A DNA stretch of 9,967 nt from assembly GCA_041484845.1 (NCBI GenBank), contig JBGPIK010000250.1:1-9967 (forward strand). The letters run 5' to 3'. Shown here piece after piece: positions 1 through 6,988 of the stretch. The notes beneath the pieces were generated by a model. It did no database searches. It was not told where the DNA came from and was given only the letters and a program-made list of their open reading frames with translations. The translations under genes and the position numbers were made by a program. The DNA is from JBGPIK01 sp041484845 (GTDB lineage Bacteria; Desulfobacterota; Binatia; UBA9968). Positions within the stretch are counted from its first letter, which is position 1, and each line of letters begins with the position of its first letter.

Positions 1-1
1 C

Positions 2-346
2 CGCGTGATCGCGGCCGTGCTGATGACGCCGCTCCTGACGCTCTTCGCCGACGCCGTGGGGCTTCTCGGCGGCGCGGTCGTCTTACGTTCCTTAGGTTAT
101 TCATGGACAACGTTTTACCATCAGGTTCAATCCGCCGTCGGCTACGGCAGCCTTATGGGCGGACTCGCGAAATCCTTTGCGTTCGGCATCTTGGTCGCAG
201 GAATCGGCACCCTGCGCGGGCTCGAAACCGGGACCGGGGCCCGCGCCGTGGGTGAATCCACCACGAGCGCGGTCGTCAGCGGCATTATCCTGATCGTCAT
301 TGCCGACGGGATTTTTTCCGTTGCGTATTACTACCTCGGGGTCTAA
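2..346 (+). CDS. mlaE: MlaE-type ABC transporter permease, C-terminal part (5' end outside window)
   Basis: This is the C-terminal 114 or so residues of an inner-membrane permease of the MlaE/YrbE family, which with MlaF and an MCE protein moves phospholipids between the membranes. The reading frame is open from position 2, so the gene begins before the window. About three hydrophobic stretches are visible (around codons 3-28, 50-70 and 90-112). They carry typical MlaE features: a PLLT segment followed by an Ala-Asp pair, a GLAKS-FAFG segment, a GLETGTGARAVGESTTSAVV block, and an Asp in the last membrane helix. The stop (344-346) is 3 nt before the ATG of the ATPase gene, so the two are almost certainly co-transcribed. 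The N-terminal half, and any fused STAS domain, cannot be seen. Family assignment is firm; the transported lipid is inferred from the family. Confidence 0.9.
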   Translation, partial: RVIAAVLMTPLLTLFADAVGLLGGAVVLRSLGYSWTTFYHQVQSAVGYGSLMGGLAKSFAFGILVAGIGTLRGLETGTGARAVGESTTSAVVSGIILIVIADGIFSVAYYYLGV

Positions 347-349
347 ACA

Positions 350-1117
350 ATGAATGAGAAGCGGCAACCGATCATTCGCGTCGTCGATTTGACGGCTGCC
401 TACCAAGGGACCGTCGTGCTCGAGCATCTCAATTTTGATGTTTATGCAGGTGAGGTTTTTATCATTCTCGGTGGCTCCGGCTCCGGTAAGAGCACGCTTC
501 TGAAGCACATGATCGGCTTGTACAAGCCGGCCGCGGGACAGGTATGCATCGATGGGAGAGATATTGCCGCGGCCACAGGGCAAGGACGTCGTGAGATCCT
601 TAGAAAATTTGGTGTGACGTACCAGAGCGGCGCTTTGTTTGGCTCGATGACCGTGCTCGATAATGTCTGTCTCCCGCTCGAAGAATTTACCGATCTTCCC
701 CCGGAAGCCATCCGGTTAATTGCTTTAATGAAACTCAAGCAAGTTGATCTCGAAGGCTTCGGCGGTCACATGCCATCGGAGCTGAGCGGCGGCATGCAAA
801 AGCGCGCCGGTATTGCGCGCGCGATGGCACTCGACCCCCAGATTCTATTTTTGGACGAACCTTCGGCGGGATTGGACCCCGTCACTTCCGCCGAGCTGGA
901 CGAATTGATTTTAAGTCTTGCCCGCAGTTTGAAAATCACGTTCGTCGTCGTCACACACGAGCTGCCGAGCATATTCGCGATTGCGGATCGGATCGTAATG
1001 TTGGATAAACAAACTAAGGGGATTATGGCTATGGGAAAGCCCCTAGAATTGCGCGATCACAGCGACAATCCGAGGGTGCGTCAATTCTTTTCCCGTCAGG
1101 TCTCGCCGGGCACGTAG
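350..1117 (+). CDS. mlaF: MlaF-type ABC transporter ATP-binding protein
   Basis: A 255-residue cytoplasmic ATPase that should power the MlaE permease. All ABC motifs are intact: Walker A GGSGSGKST at residues 41-49, Q-loop Gln92, signature LSGGM at 145-149 followed by QKRAGIARA, Walker B ILFLDE at 165-170 with catalytic Glu170, D-loop SAGLDP at 172-177 and switch His203 in VVVTHE. LSGGM followed by QKR is the form found in MlaF/Ttg2A proteins, and the length is normal for that family. The ATG at 350 lies 3 nt after the permease stop. The Shine-Dalgarno is weak (a G-run in the last permease codons), which suits translation coupled to the permease. The MCE gene follows. Function is well supported; the direction of lipid transport is not shown by the sequence. 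Confidence 0.95.
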   Translation: MNEKRQPIIRVVDLTAAYQGTVVLEHLNFDVYAGEVFIILGGSGSGKSTLLKHMIGLYKPAAGQVCIDGRDIAAATGQGRREILRKFGVTYQSGALFGSMTVLDNVCLPLEEFTDLPPEAIRLIALMKLKQVDLEGFGGHMPSELSGGMQKRAGIARAMALDPQILFLDEPSAGLDPVTSAELDELILSLARSLKITFVVVTHELPSIFAIADRIVMLDKQTKGIMAMGKPLELRDHSDNPRVRQFFSRQVSPGT

Positions 1118-1168
1118 ATCGAAAGCTTGAATGACAGCGTCCTTGGGATGGCCAAATTTCTGCTGGTC

Positions 1169-2227
1169 ATGGAAAATATAAGCTATTTTAAACTCGGTCT
1201 ATTCGTAATCTTCGCGACGGTTATCGGGATCATTGGGGTCGTGGTGCTAGGAGGCGGCAAGTTCTTTCAGAAAAAGAACATCGTCGAAACCTATATCGAT
1301 GAGTCCGTGCAGGGTTTGGACGTCGGTTCGCCAGTAAAATTTCGCGGCGTGCTGGTGGGAAATGTGGAGGAAATATCACTCACGGGTGTCGAATATTCCA
1401 CGCCGCGCAGCTACGTTGTGGTGCGCGTGGGTATTTCACGAAATGTGTTTCACTTCCCCTTGACGGATCCTGAAGATCCGGCTTTCGTCGCGGAGATCAA
1501 AAGAGGTCTGCGCGTGCGCCTGGCTCCGCAAGGATTGACCGGGCAGGCGTATCTGGAAGCGGACTATCTCGATCCAAAGCAAAATCCTCCGCTGGCCATC
1601 GATTGGAGCCCGAACTACGCTTACATTCCCTCGGCCCGAAGTAGAATCACTCAGTTCAGCGATGCCATTGAGCGCATTCTGCACAACGTCGAGCAAGTCG
1701 ATATCCAGCGTCTCACCACGGCGATGGAAAACTCGCTAAAAACCATTGATCACCTGGCAGGGACCGTCAACTTCGATAAGATCGGCACGCAGGTGAGCAC
1801 GTTACTGACCGAGCTTCGCGACACCAATCGTCAGTTGCAGGAAATCGTTGCGGCGCCTGAACTCAAAGCGGCAATAAAAGACGTTGCAGTCGCCGCCGGT
1901 ACGGCGCGGGAAATCCTCGAACGCGCGGACAAGCCACTGACGCAGCTGGTGAACGATCTTCCCAAAGCTTCCGAAGGCATCAACCGTTTAGTACAGCGGC
2001 TTGATTCGGTTTCAGCGGATTTGCCGGAAACCAACAGGCAAGCCCGCGAAACCTTGCAACGGCTCAACCGTCTTATCTTAAACCAGCAGCGTGACATTGA
2101 GAAAACCGTGGAAAATCTAAGGGCCATGTCGGAAAATATTAAAGAGATCACGGACAATTCGAAAAAATATCCGGCGCAGACGCTCTTTGGCGCGCCGCCG
2201 CCGGCGGCGAAGGCGATGGGACGATGA
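1169..2227 (+). CDS. mlaD: MlaD-like MCE-domain protein (substrate-binding subunit)
   Basis: An inner-membrane-anchored MCE protein that forms the periplasmic lipid-binding part of the transporter. From the ATG at 1169 it is 352 residues: one membrane anchor at about 7-27, an MCE domain at about 38-140 with the hallmark GLDVGSPVKFRGVLVGNV at 49-66, then a long helical, coiled-coil-prone region at about 160-335 rich in Leu, Gln and Glu. The tail ends KKYPAQTLFGAPPP, as often seen in PqiB/MlaD-like proteins of this type. In-frame starts also exist at TTG 1127 and ATG 1148. I prefer 1169 because the MENISYFKLGLFVI start places the membrane helix where the family normally has it, but no start has a strong ribosome site. 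It is much longer than E. coli MlaD (about 180 residues) because of the helical region. Its stop overlaps the next gene. Confidence 0.92.
   Translation: MENISYFKLGLFVIFATVIGIIGVVVLGGGKFFQKKNIVETYIDESVQGLDVGSPVKFRGVLVGNVEEISLTGVEYSTPRSYVVVRVGISRNVFHFPLTDPEDPAFVAEIKRGLRVRLAPQGLTGQAYLEADYLDPKQNPPLAIDWSPNYAYIPSARSRITQFSDAIERILHNVEQVDIQRLTTAMENSLKTIDHLAGTVNFDKIGTQVSTLLTELRDTNRQLQEIVAAPELKAAIKDVAVAAGTAREILERADKPLTQLVNDLPKASEGINRLVQRLDSVSADLPETNRQARETLQRLNRLILNQQRDIEKTVENLRAMSENIKEITDNSKKYPAQTLFGAPPPAAKAMGR
2224..2227 (+). promoter_or_regulatory. ATGA stop-start overlap (MCE protein / lipoprotein)
   Basis: The TGA of the MCE gene (2225-2227) shares bases with the ATG of the lipoprotein gene (2224-2226). 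This points to translational coupling and fixed stoichiometry. A GGGA a few bases upstream may serve as ribosome site. Confidence 0.7.
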
Positions 2228-2844
2228 TGAAACGCGGGCGCCAGGGAGGCTGGCAATGGGGGCTCACGTTTTTACTGCTGTTGCCGGGGTGTGTCAACTT
2301 GGAAAGGAGCTACCCGGACAAACACTTTTTTGTGCTGGAAATGGAGGCCGTTAAGCCGGTCAATGCTCCGGGACATGGCGTGCTGCAGATTTTGAGCGTG
2401 CGCGTCTCGCCACGCTATGAAGGCAAAAATTTTATTTATCGCCTGTCGGACACGAGCTATGAATCAGACTTTTATGATGAGTTCTTGATTGCGCCGGCCA
2501 CTCTTATCGCCGAGGAACTCGTCAAGGGATTAACTCGTGCCGAGTTTTTCCAATACGTGATCGACTCATCGAGTCAGCTGCCGCCGACGCACGTTCTGGA
2601 AGCCGCCGTTAACGCGCTATACGGCGATTTTAGAAACAGCGGCGCGCCCAAGGCGGTTCTAGAAATGGAATTTTTCGTAAGCAATGTGACAGCGGGAAAA
2701 TCCGAAATCGCCATGCAGAAACGGTACTCGAAAGCAGTAGCGCTTGAAGGCCGTTCGCCGGACGCGCTGGTCAAGGGTTGGAATCGGGCCTTGGAGGCGA
2801 TCTTGACCGACCTTATCGCCGATCTCAAATCCGCAAGTTTATAA
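2224..2844 (+). CDS. ABC-type transport auxiliary lipoprotein (PqiC/LetC-like)
   Basis: A 206-residue predicted lipoprotein: a basic N-terminus, a hydrophobic stretch at about 13-20 and a lipobox LLPGC ending at Cys23, the expected lipidation site. The mature part resembles the ABC-type transport auxiliary lipoprotein family (PqiC/YmbA, formerly DUF330), with a YPDKHFFVLE start, a RYEGKNFIYR segment and a DFYDEFLIAP segment, the last two close to the usual pattern in that family. Such proteins are thought to sit at the outer membrane and dock the MCE tunnel. The ATG at 2224 overlaps the MCE stop (ATGA, 2224-2227); a second ATG at 2227 is an alternative. It is the last gene of the operon; the next gene is convergent. 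Family call is good; the docking role is inferred from PqiC. Confidence 0.85.
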   Translation: MMKRGRQGGWQWGLTFLLLLPGCVNLERSYPDKHFFVLEMEAVKPVNAPGHGVLQILSVRVSPRYEGKNFIYRLSDTSYESDFYDEFLIAPATLIAEELVKGLTRAEFFQYVIDSSSQLPPTHVLEAAVNALYGDFRNSGAPKAVLEMEFFVSNVTAGKSEIAMQKRYSKAVALEGRSPDALVKGWNRALEAILTDLIADLKSASL

Positions 2845-2859
2845 AAAATTCCGGATCGA
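2845..2859. other. 15-nt convergent gap
   Basis: Only 15 bases separate the lipoprotein stop from the stop of the oppositely oriented molybdopterin gene. It holds a short A-run but no hairpin followed by a T-tract on either strand, so transcription of each unit probably reads into the other unless termination is Rho-dependent. Confidence 0.5.
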
Positions 2860-5271
2860 TTACGGCGCCGGTCGCACACGGCAGAGATAGGAGCGGTGAG
2901 GGAGTGAACCGCTGACGGGATCAGCGAGGTCTGTGCCGATCAGCATTCCCGGATTCGCGCCGTCTTCGGTATACGGATCGTACCCCGGCAATTTAAGTTC
3001 GTTGCAAGCTTGCCACCACCCGTGCTGGCAGCAGACAACGCCCGGCACAATATTGACCGTTACGTGCGCTTTGACTTTAATGGCGCCGCGCGGAGTTTCA
3101 ACGATCATCCACTCCTTATTTCTGATGCCGTAGCACGCTGCGCTTTCGGGATGAATAGAGGCGGTGGGCTCGGGAGATGCTTTGCGCAGACTGGGTAGAG
3201 CGCGCTGTTGGCTGTGCACGTACGTCGTGAACTTTGCATTGGTAAGCACCAGGGGATAATCGGCGGCGATTTCCGGGCGGCTGAGCGGACTTAACGCGGG
3301 CTCGACATACTCCGGCAGCGCGGGGTAACCGTGCGCGGCAAAGGTAGGGCAGAAAAGTTCGACCTTCTTGGAAGGCGTAGCGAAGCCGTGCACGAGGCCC
3401 TCTTTAGTTTTTCTTGCATGCTTCTCGTAATTCATTTCGGTTGAAAAACTGATTCCGGCTTTGCTGCCTTTTAATTTTTCGAGGGTAATCCCGGACGGCG
3501 CGAGCTCGTGAGCATATCCGGCTTCAACGTCGCCGTGCCAAAACTCTCCGTCCAAGCCGAGGCGGCGGGCGAGCTCAAAAACGATCCATGTATCGGAACG
3601 CCGTTCGAACAAAGCATTCACGACCGCCGGACGATACTGCAGGTGAGCTTTGCCTGCCTGCCGGTGTTCGAAAGCCGTGGCGAGGTTCGACATCTCGAGA
3701 AAACTCGTGGCCGGGAGCACGTAATCACAAAGCTCCGCCGTCGGTGTCATAAAAAGCTCTGTCGCCACGCTGAATTCGAGAGCGCGAAAGGCCTCACGGG
3801 CGCGGCGCGAATCGGCATTTGACATGACCAGATTGGAGCCGAAGCTTAAAAACGCCTTGACGGGGTAGGGACGCTCTTCGAGAATCGCAGTAAAAATATC
3901 GTAAGCCGCGCAATTGCCCGGTTTCGCCGGCGGTCCAAGAGGTTTTCGTTCGCGCCCTATGCGAACTGCAGCCGCTTCTTTCGACAGGAATTCCTTACCG
4001 CTCACGTCATTGACGCTGGCTTTGGGAAATATCACATTGCCACCGGGCCGGTCGAAATCGCCCAAAAGCGCATAGAGAGATGCGATCGCGCGGCTGGTCT
4101 GGGTGGCGTTGGTGTGTTGCCCCAGGCCGTTCCACATGTACATGCTTACGGGACGGTTATGCGCCAGCAGCAGCGCGGACCGCCAGACTTGGTCGGCGGG
4201 CACCCAAGTAATTTTCTCCGAACGTTCGGGAGCGAAGGGCGCGGCAATTTCACCGAGGCGCTCGAAAACCGGCTTGCACGATATTTCCCGGCCGTCTTTT
4301 CCTTCAAGCCCGTGCAAACCGAAGAGCGCGGGCGTTACGCCGTCGCGCTCGTAAGCGCCGCTCGCCGGATCGTAAAGAACGGCTTTGTTTCTCGCCTCAT
4401 CCCAGACGATATATTGACTGGATGTCCCGTCGGCTCCGAGATCAGCTTCAGTCACAAGGCGGTTGGTTGCGATATTTAGCAGAAAAGGTCCGTTTGCCCA
4501 GTGGCGCGCGAAAGTGGCGTCATACCAACTTTCTTCCATAAAACAATGGATCATCGCTAAAGCCAGCGCGCCGTCGGTACCCGGCCTAACCTGGAGAAGC
4601 ATATCGGCTTGGCTCGCGATGCCGATCCGTCGCGGGTCGACGACAACGATTTTCATGCCGCGGGCGCGTGCGCTGACGATATCGTGGGCAAGCACCAGCG
4701 AAGTGGAACTCGGATTGTGCCCCCAGAGAAGAAAGGTTTTACTGTGCGCGAGATCCGGCGTCGGTAAATTTGCGCCGAAGGTATAACTGAAGCCGGTGTC
4801 TTTGTGCCAATTACATACATGCGTGGTCGAAACCCAATTCGGGCTGCCGAACAGATAGAGAAGCCGGCCGAGCCAACGCTCGACATCGTCTACTGAGGTG
4901 CCGCTTCTCGTCCCTTTGCCTAAGGCTACGGCCTTCGCCCCGTGCCTTTCGCGAATCGCCAGCAGTTTCGCGGCAATCTCCTCGAGCGCCTGGTCCCAGC
5001 TGATGCGCTGCCAGCCCGGATCGGGATCGCTTTTGGAGTGGGTGCGCTTGAGCGGATAATTAAGTCGTTCGGGGTGATAGACCAGTTCGGGCGCCGCCTT
5101 ACCTTTGATGCAGATCACGCCGCCGTTAGGATGATCATGATCAGCTTCAAGGCGAGTGACGCGGCCATTCTTTACCGTCGCAAGGGTAGCGCAGTGCGCC
5201 GTGCACAGCGCACAGTAGCCGTGAATTTTTTCGCTGTTATTTAATTTCACCCCTGGAGCGGCGTCTGACAT
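2860..5271 (-). CDS. Molybdopterin (Mo-bisMGD) oxidoreductase, DMSO-reductase superfamily
   Basis: An 803-residue enzyme of the DMSO-reductase superfamily. The N-terminal [4Fe-4S] site is complete: Cys20, Cys23, Cys27 and Cys54, with the usual Lys (Lys56) after the last Cys. A VCNWHKD segment puts Cys153 where family members carry the molybdenum ligand, followed by a LLWGHNPSSTS nucleotide-binding segment and VVVDPRR (cofactor-binding). The C-terminus has the molydopterin-dinucleotide-binding features (PLVLTNAKF, CCQHGWW). There is no twin-arginine signal, so it is probably cytoplasmic. The ATG at 5271 is chosen for the natural MSDAAPG start and an upstream GAGG; a TTG at 5292, overlapping the flavoprotein stop, would add 7 residues. 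No electron-transfer Fe-S subunit or membrane anchor follows; its upstream partner is the flavoprotein. Substrate unknown; formate dehydrogenase, thiosulfate/polysulfide reductase and non-redox hydratase/transhydroxylase relatives all share this fold. Confidence 0.9.
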   Translation of the reverse strand: MSDAAPGVKLNNSEKIHGYCALCTAHCATLATVKNGRVTRLEADHDHPNGGVICIKGKAAPELVYHPERLNYPLKRTHSKSDPDPGWQRISWDQALEEIAAKLLAIRERHGAKAVALGKGTRSGTSVDDVERWLGRLLYLFGSPNWVSTTHVCNWHKDTGFSYTFGANLPTPDLAHSKTFLLWGHNPSSTSLVLAHDIVSARARGMKIVVVDPRRIGIASQADMLLQVRPGTDGALALAMIHCFMEESWYDATFARHWANGPFLLNIATNRLVTEADLGADGTSSQYIVWDEARNKAVLYDPASGAYERDGVTPALFGLHGLEGKDGREISCKPVFERLGEIAAPFAPERSEKITWVPADQVWRSALLLAHNRPVSMYMWNGLGQHTNATQTSRAIASLYALLGDFDRPGGNVIFPKASVNDVSGKEFLSKEAAAVRIGRERKPLGPPAKPGNCAAYDIFTAILEERPYPVKAFLSFGSNLVMSNADSRRAREAFRALEFSVATELFMTPTAELCDYVLPATSFLEMSNLATAFEHRQAGKAHLQYRPAVVNALFERRSDTWIVFELARRLGLDGEFWHGDVEAGYAHELAPSGITLEKLKGSKAGISFSTEMNYEKHARKTKEGLVHGFATPSKKVELFCPTFAAHGYPALPEYVEPALSPLSRPEIAADYPLVLTNAKFTTYVHSQQRALPSLRKASPEPTASIHPESAACYGIRNKEWMIVETPRGAIKVKAHVTVNIVPGVVCCQHGWWQACNELKLPGYDPYTEDGANPGMLIGTDLADPVSGSLPHRSYLCRVRPAP

Positions 5272-5282
5272 GATAATGACGT

Positions 5283-5286
5283 CCTC
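5283..5286 (-). promoter_or_regulatory. Ribosome binding site of the molybdopterin gene
   Basis: GAGG on the minus strand, 11 nt before the ATG at 5271 and just after the flavoprotein stop. The spacing is slightly long, so the site is only moderately convincing; it would place translation start on the ATG rather than the TTG at 5292. Confidence 0.4.
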
Positions 5287-5288
5287 GA

Positions 5289-6767
5289 TCAACTAGGGCG
5301 ATTCGGTTTGCCGATGAAACCGGGGCCAAAGCCTGCTTCATTGGCCGCCCATGCTCCGGCGACGCGTCCGCTGAAGATTGACGGTCCCAACATCGTTCCT
5401 TCGAGGCCGGCGCGGCCATTGATATGACCGCCGGCCATGCCGGCCACTTCGCCGGCGGCGTAGAGTCCGGGAATCGGCTCGAAGTATTTGTTCAAAACGC
5501 GACAGTTGAGGTCGGTCTTAACGCCGCCGAAATTCTTGCGCGCGAGCGGAAATATCTGAATCGCGTAATACGGCGGCGTATCGAATTTCTTCGATTGTTT
5601 CAACGGCTTGTCGAATTCCGGATCGCGCTCGAGTCCGGCATCGAATGCGCTGTTATAACGATTAATGGTTGAAAGAAACGAAGCCGCGTCGACTTCGATT
5701 TTTTTGCCTAGCTCTTCCAGCGAATTCGCCTTGCATATGTAAGGGGAGTGGTCGAGCAATTCTTGGACTTTGTCCTTACGCACTTTGTCGCCGTCGCGGT
5801 AATACGGATCGGCGACTTCCATTTTGGCCGTCATCGGCGTGTCGAGGATCGCCCAGGCATGCGGCGGATTTTGCGCCAGCAGTGCCGGCGTTGCCGAGGC
5901 GCCGCCGGTGAGCGCTTCGTTATGAAAGCGGTATCCTTGCTGATTGAACCAGATATAGCCAGGCGTGAGGCGGAAGACCAGGCCGCGTCGCTGCCGAGGA
6001 TCGCGGTAATCCGGCGTGGCATAAACATAAAACCAGATGTGGTCCATATGCGTAAAATACGCGCCCAACTCCTTGATCATTTTGTGCCCGGTTCCTGTAG
6101 CGCCGAAGCCCGAACATTCCATGACTTTGAAATTTTTAAACTCCGGCCGATTTTCCAATACCATGTCAAGGTTGGAATTGAAGCCGCCGGTGGCTACGAT
6201 CACGGCCTTGGTGCGAATTTCGATCGTTTCGTTCTTTGCAGTCGTTGCGGTCAAGCCAACCACACGACCATTATGAGTGAGCAGCTTTTCCGCGTTCGCC
6301 GAGGTCATGATCGTGATGTTCGGCAAGGACTCCGCGGTCTTGATCAGCGCCGTCATCAAGCCGAGGCCGTTATTCTCAGGCCGGTGCCAACGCATCACGC
6401 GATTACCCTCCTGAAATTTCATGTCGACCCATTTTGTGCCGCAGCTTTCAGCCCAATGATAAAGATCGTGCAGGGTATGTTCGAGATAAAATCGCGCCCA
6501 CACTTCGTCGGCGGCACCGCCGCCCCATCGCACCCAATCTTCGAAAGCCAGGTCCGGCGTGTCCTTAATGCCCTGAGCTTCCTGCAGCGGCGTGCCCGCA
6601 ATGCAACAACCGCCGCCGGAGATCGCCGCGGTGCCGCCGCACTCAGCGGCCTGCTCTAGGACAACGGCCCTGCCTGCGGCCCGCGCAACTTCGATGGCCG
6701 CGGGAATCCCGGCGCCGCCGCCGCCGATGATTGCAACGTCGAATTCTACTCGGTTCCCGTTACTCAT
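5289..6767 (-). CDS. FAD-dependent oxidoreductase, fumarate reductase / tricarballylate dehydrogenase-like flavoprotein
   Basis: A 492-residue soluble flavoprotein of the fumarate-reductase/succinate-dehydrogenase flavoprotein superfamily. The N-terminus has the FAD dinucleotide fold: GGGGAG at residues 15-20, acidic Glu38 closing the second strand (VVLEQ), then GGTAAISGGG. A second FAD signature, VIVATGGFNSN, lies at about 189-199. The capping domain carries GYRFHNE with Arg280, the position of the catalytic Arg in soluble fumarate reductases. The C-terminal FAD segment GLYAAGEVAG is followed by His448 and Arg452, both expected in this group. The HINGRAGLEGTMLG form resembles TcuA-type (tricarballylate dehydrogenase-like) proteins more than true SdhA/FrdA. 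There is no signal peptide, haem domain or FMN domain. The ATG at 6767 is preferred over the one at 6779 because a GGAG sits 6 nt upstream. It is first or second gene of a minus-strand unit with the molybdopterin enzyme. Substrate is not determinable. Confidence 0.9.
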   Translation of the reverse strand: MSNGNRVEFDVAIIGGGGAGIPAAIEVARAAGRAVVLEQAAECGGTAAISGGGCCIAGTPLQEAQGIKDTPDLAFEDWVRWGGGAADEVWARFYLEHTLHDLYHWAESCGTKWVDMKFQEGNRVMRWHRPENNGLGLMTALIKTAESLPNITIMTSANAEKLLTHNGRVVGLTATTAKNETIEIRTKAVIVATGGFNSNLDMVLENRPEFKNFKVMECSGFGATGTGHKMIKELGAYFTHMDHIWFYVYATPDYRDPRQRRGLVFRLTPGYIWFNQQGYRFHNEALTGGASATPALLAQNPPHAWAILDTPMTAKMEVADPYYRDGDKVRKDKVQELLDHSPYICKANSLEELGKKIEVDAASFLSTINRYNSAFDAGLERDPEFDKPLKQSKKFDTPPYYAIQIFPLARKNFGGVKTDLNCRVLNKYFEPIPGLYAAGEVAGMAGGHINGRAGLEGTMLGPSIFSGRVAGAWAANEAGFGPGFIGKPNRPS

Positions 6768-6773
6768 AAAGCA

Positions 6774-6777
6774 CTCC
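6774..6777 (-). promoter_or_regulatory. Ribosome binding site of the flavoprotein gene
   Basis: A GGAG on the minus strand, 6 nt before the ATG at 6767, is the clearest Shine-Dalgarno in the window. It overlaps the alternative ATG at 6779, so it argues for the shorter start. Confidence 0.7.
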
Positions 6778-6806
6778 ATTAAAACAGGGTTAAGATGATC
6801 GACCCT

Positions 6807-6941
6807 TTACCACCCTTCTTTGGTTGGGGTCAAATCAGCGCGGCGAGCTTTCTCTAGTAGTGCTGGATCGTTGCTGAACATCATGTGGCGATACTTACTG
6901 AGAATCCTTTGCCGTTTTGAATCGATTTCCGTCTTCTTCAC
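6807..6941 (-). CDS. Possible small protein of 44 residues, unknown function
   Basis: A short ORF on the minus strand just upstream of the flavoprotein gene, from GTG 6941 to TAA 6807; an in-frame TTG at 6980 would give 57 residues. The predicted protein is hydrophilic and basic at the N-terminus (KKTEIDSKRQRILSKYRH) and then reads MMFSNDPALLEKARR and ADLTPTKEGW, a composition that looks like real protein rather than random translation. Its stop lies 39 nt before the flavoprotein ATG, so it could be the first gene of that unit, or the surviving C-terminus of a decayed gene. Neither start has a good ribosome site; AAGGA occurs about 20 nt before an internal ATG pair. I do not recognise the family. 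It fits between the two divergent genes only if the MFS gene starts at 6989. Confidence 0.35.
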   Translation of the reverse strand: MKKTEIDSKRQRILSKYRHMMFSNDPALLEKARRADLTPTKEGW

Positions 6942-6988
6942 GCGCTGCTTGTGGATGTTTTGGCTCTTTGCTAAAGACAAGCGTTATT

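Larger units (their letters stand above)
6768..6988. other. Divergent intergenic region between flavoprotein and MFS genes
   Basis: This 221-nt region must hold the start signals for both divergent units. Visible are the flavoprotein ribosome site, the possible 44-57 codon ORF on the minus strand, and a weak inverted repeat AGGGT/ACCCT (6786-6790 and 6802-6806, 11-nt loop) between that ORF and the flavoprotein start. I found no convincing -35/-10 pair and no clear operator palindrome on either strand. Confidence 0.5.

Noticed and set aside
101..583. A 160-codon frame on the minus strand across the permease and ATPase genes.
   Set aside because: It is opposite two conserved genes with intact family motifs and its translation resembles no protein; it is a shadow frame.
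2860..5271. Assignment of the molybdopterin enzyme as acetylene hydratase.
   Set aside because: Acetylene hydratase has an Asp directly after the second Cys of its [4Fe-4S] motif; here Thr24 follows Cys23. The family-level call was kept without a substrate.
5748..6659. A 303-codon open frame on the plus strand opposite the flavoprotein gene.
   Set aside because: It is antisense to a clearly coding flavoprotein with intact motifs. The translation is rich in Arg, His and Ala with no domain, as expected for the shadow of a GC-rich gene.
5289..6767. Assignment of the flavoprotein as 3-ketosteroid-delta1-dehydrogenase.
   Set aside because: The superfamily is shared, but the C-terminal segment is the GGHINGRAGLEG type rather than the one I associate with those dehydrogenases, and no steroid-degradation gene is nearby.
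6786..6806. Inverted repeat AGGGT/ACCCT between the small ORF and the flavoprotein start as an operator or attenuator.
   Set aside because: Five base pairs with an 11-nt loop is expected by chance in a region this size, and no regulator family site was recognised.
6917..6988. The longer MFS start at TTG 6917.
   Set aside because: The 24 added residues do not look like an MFS N-terminus, and the segment overlaps the minus-strand small ORF. GTG 6989 gives a normal cytoplasmic tail before helix 1.
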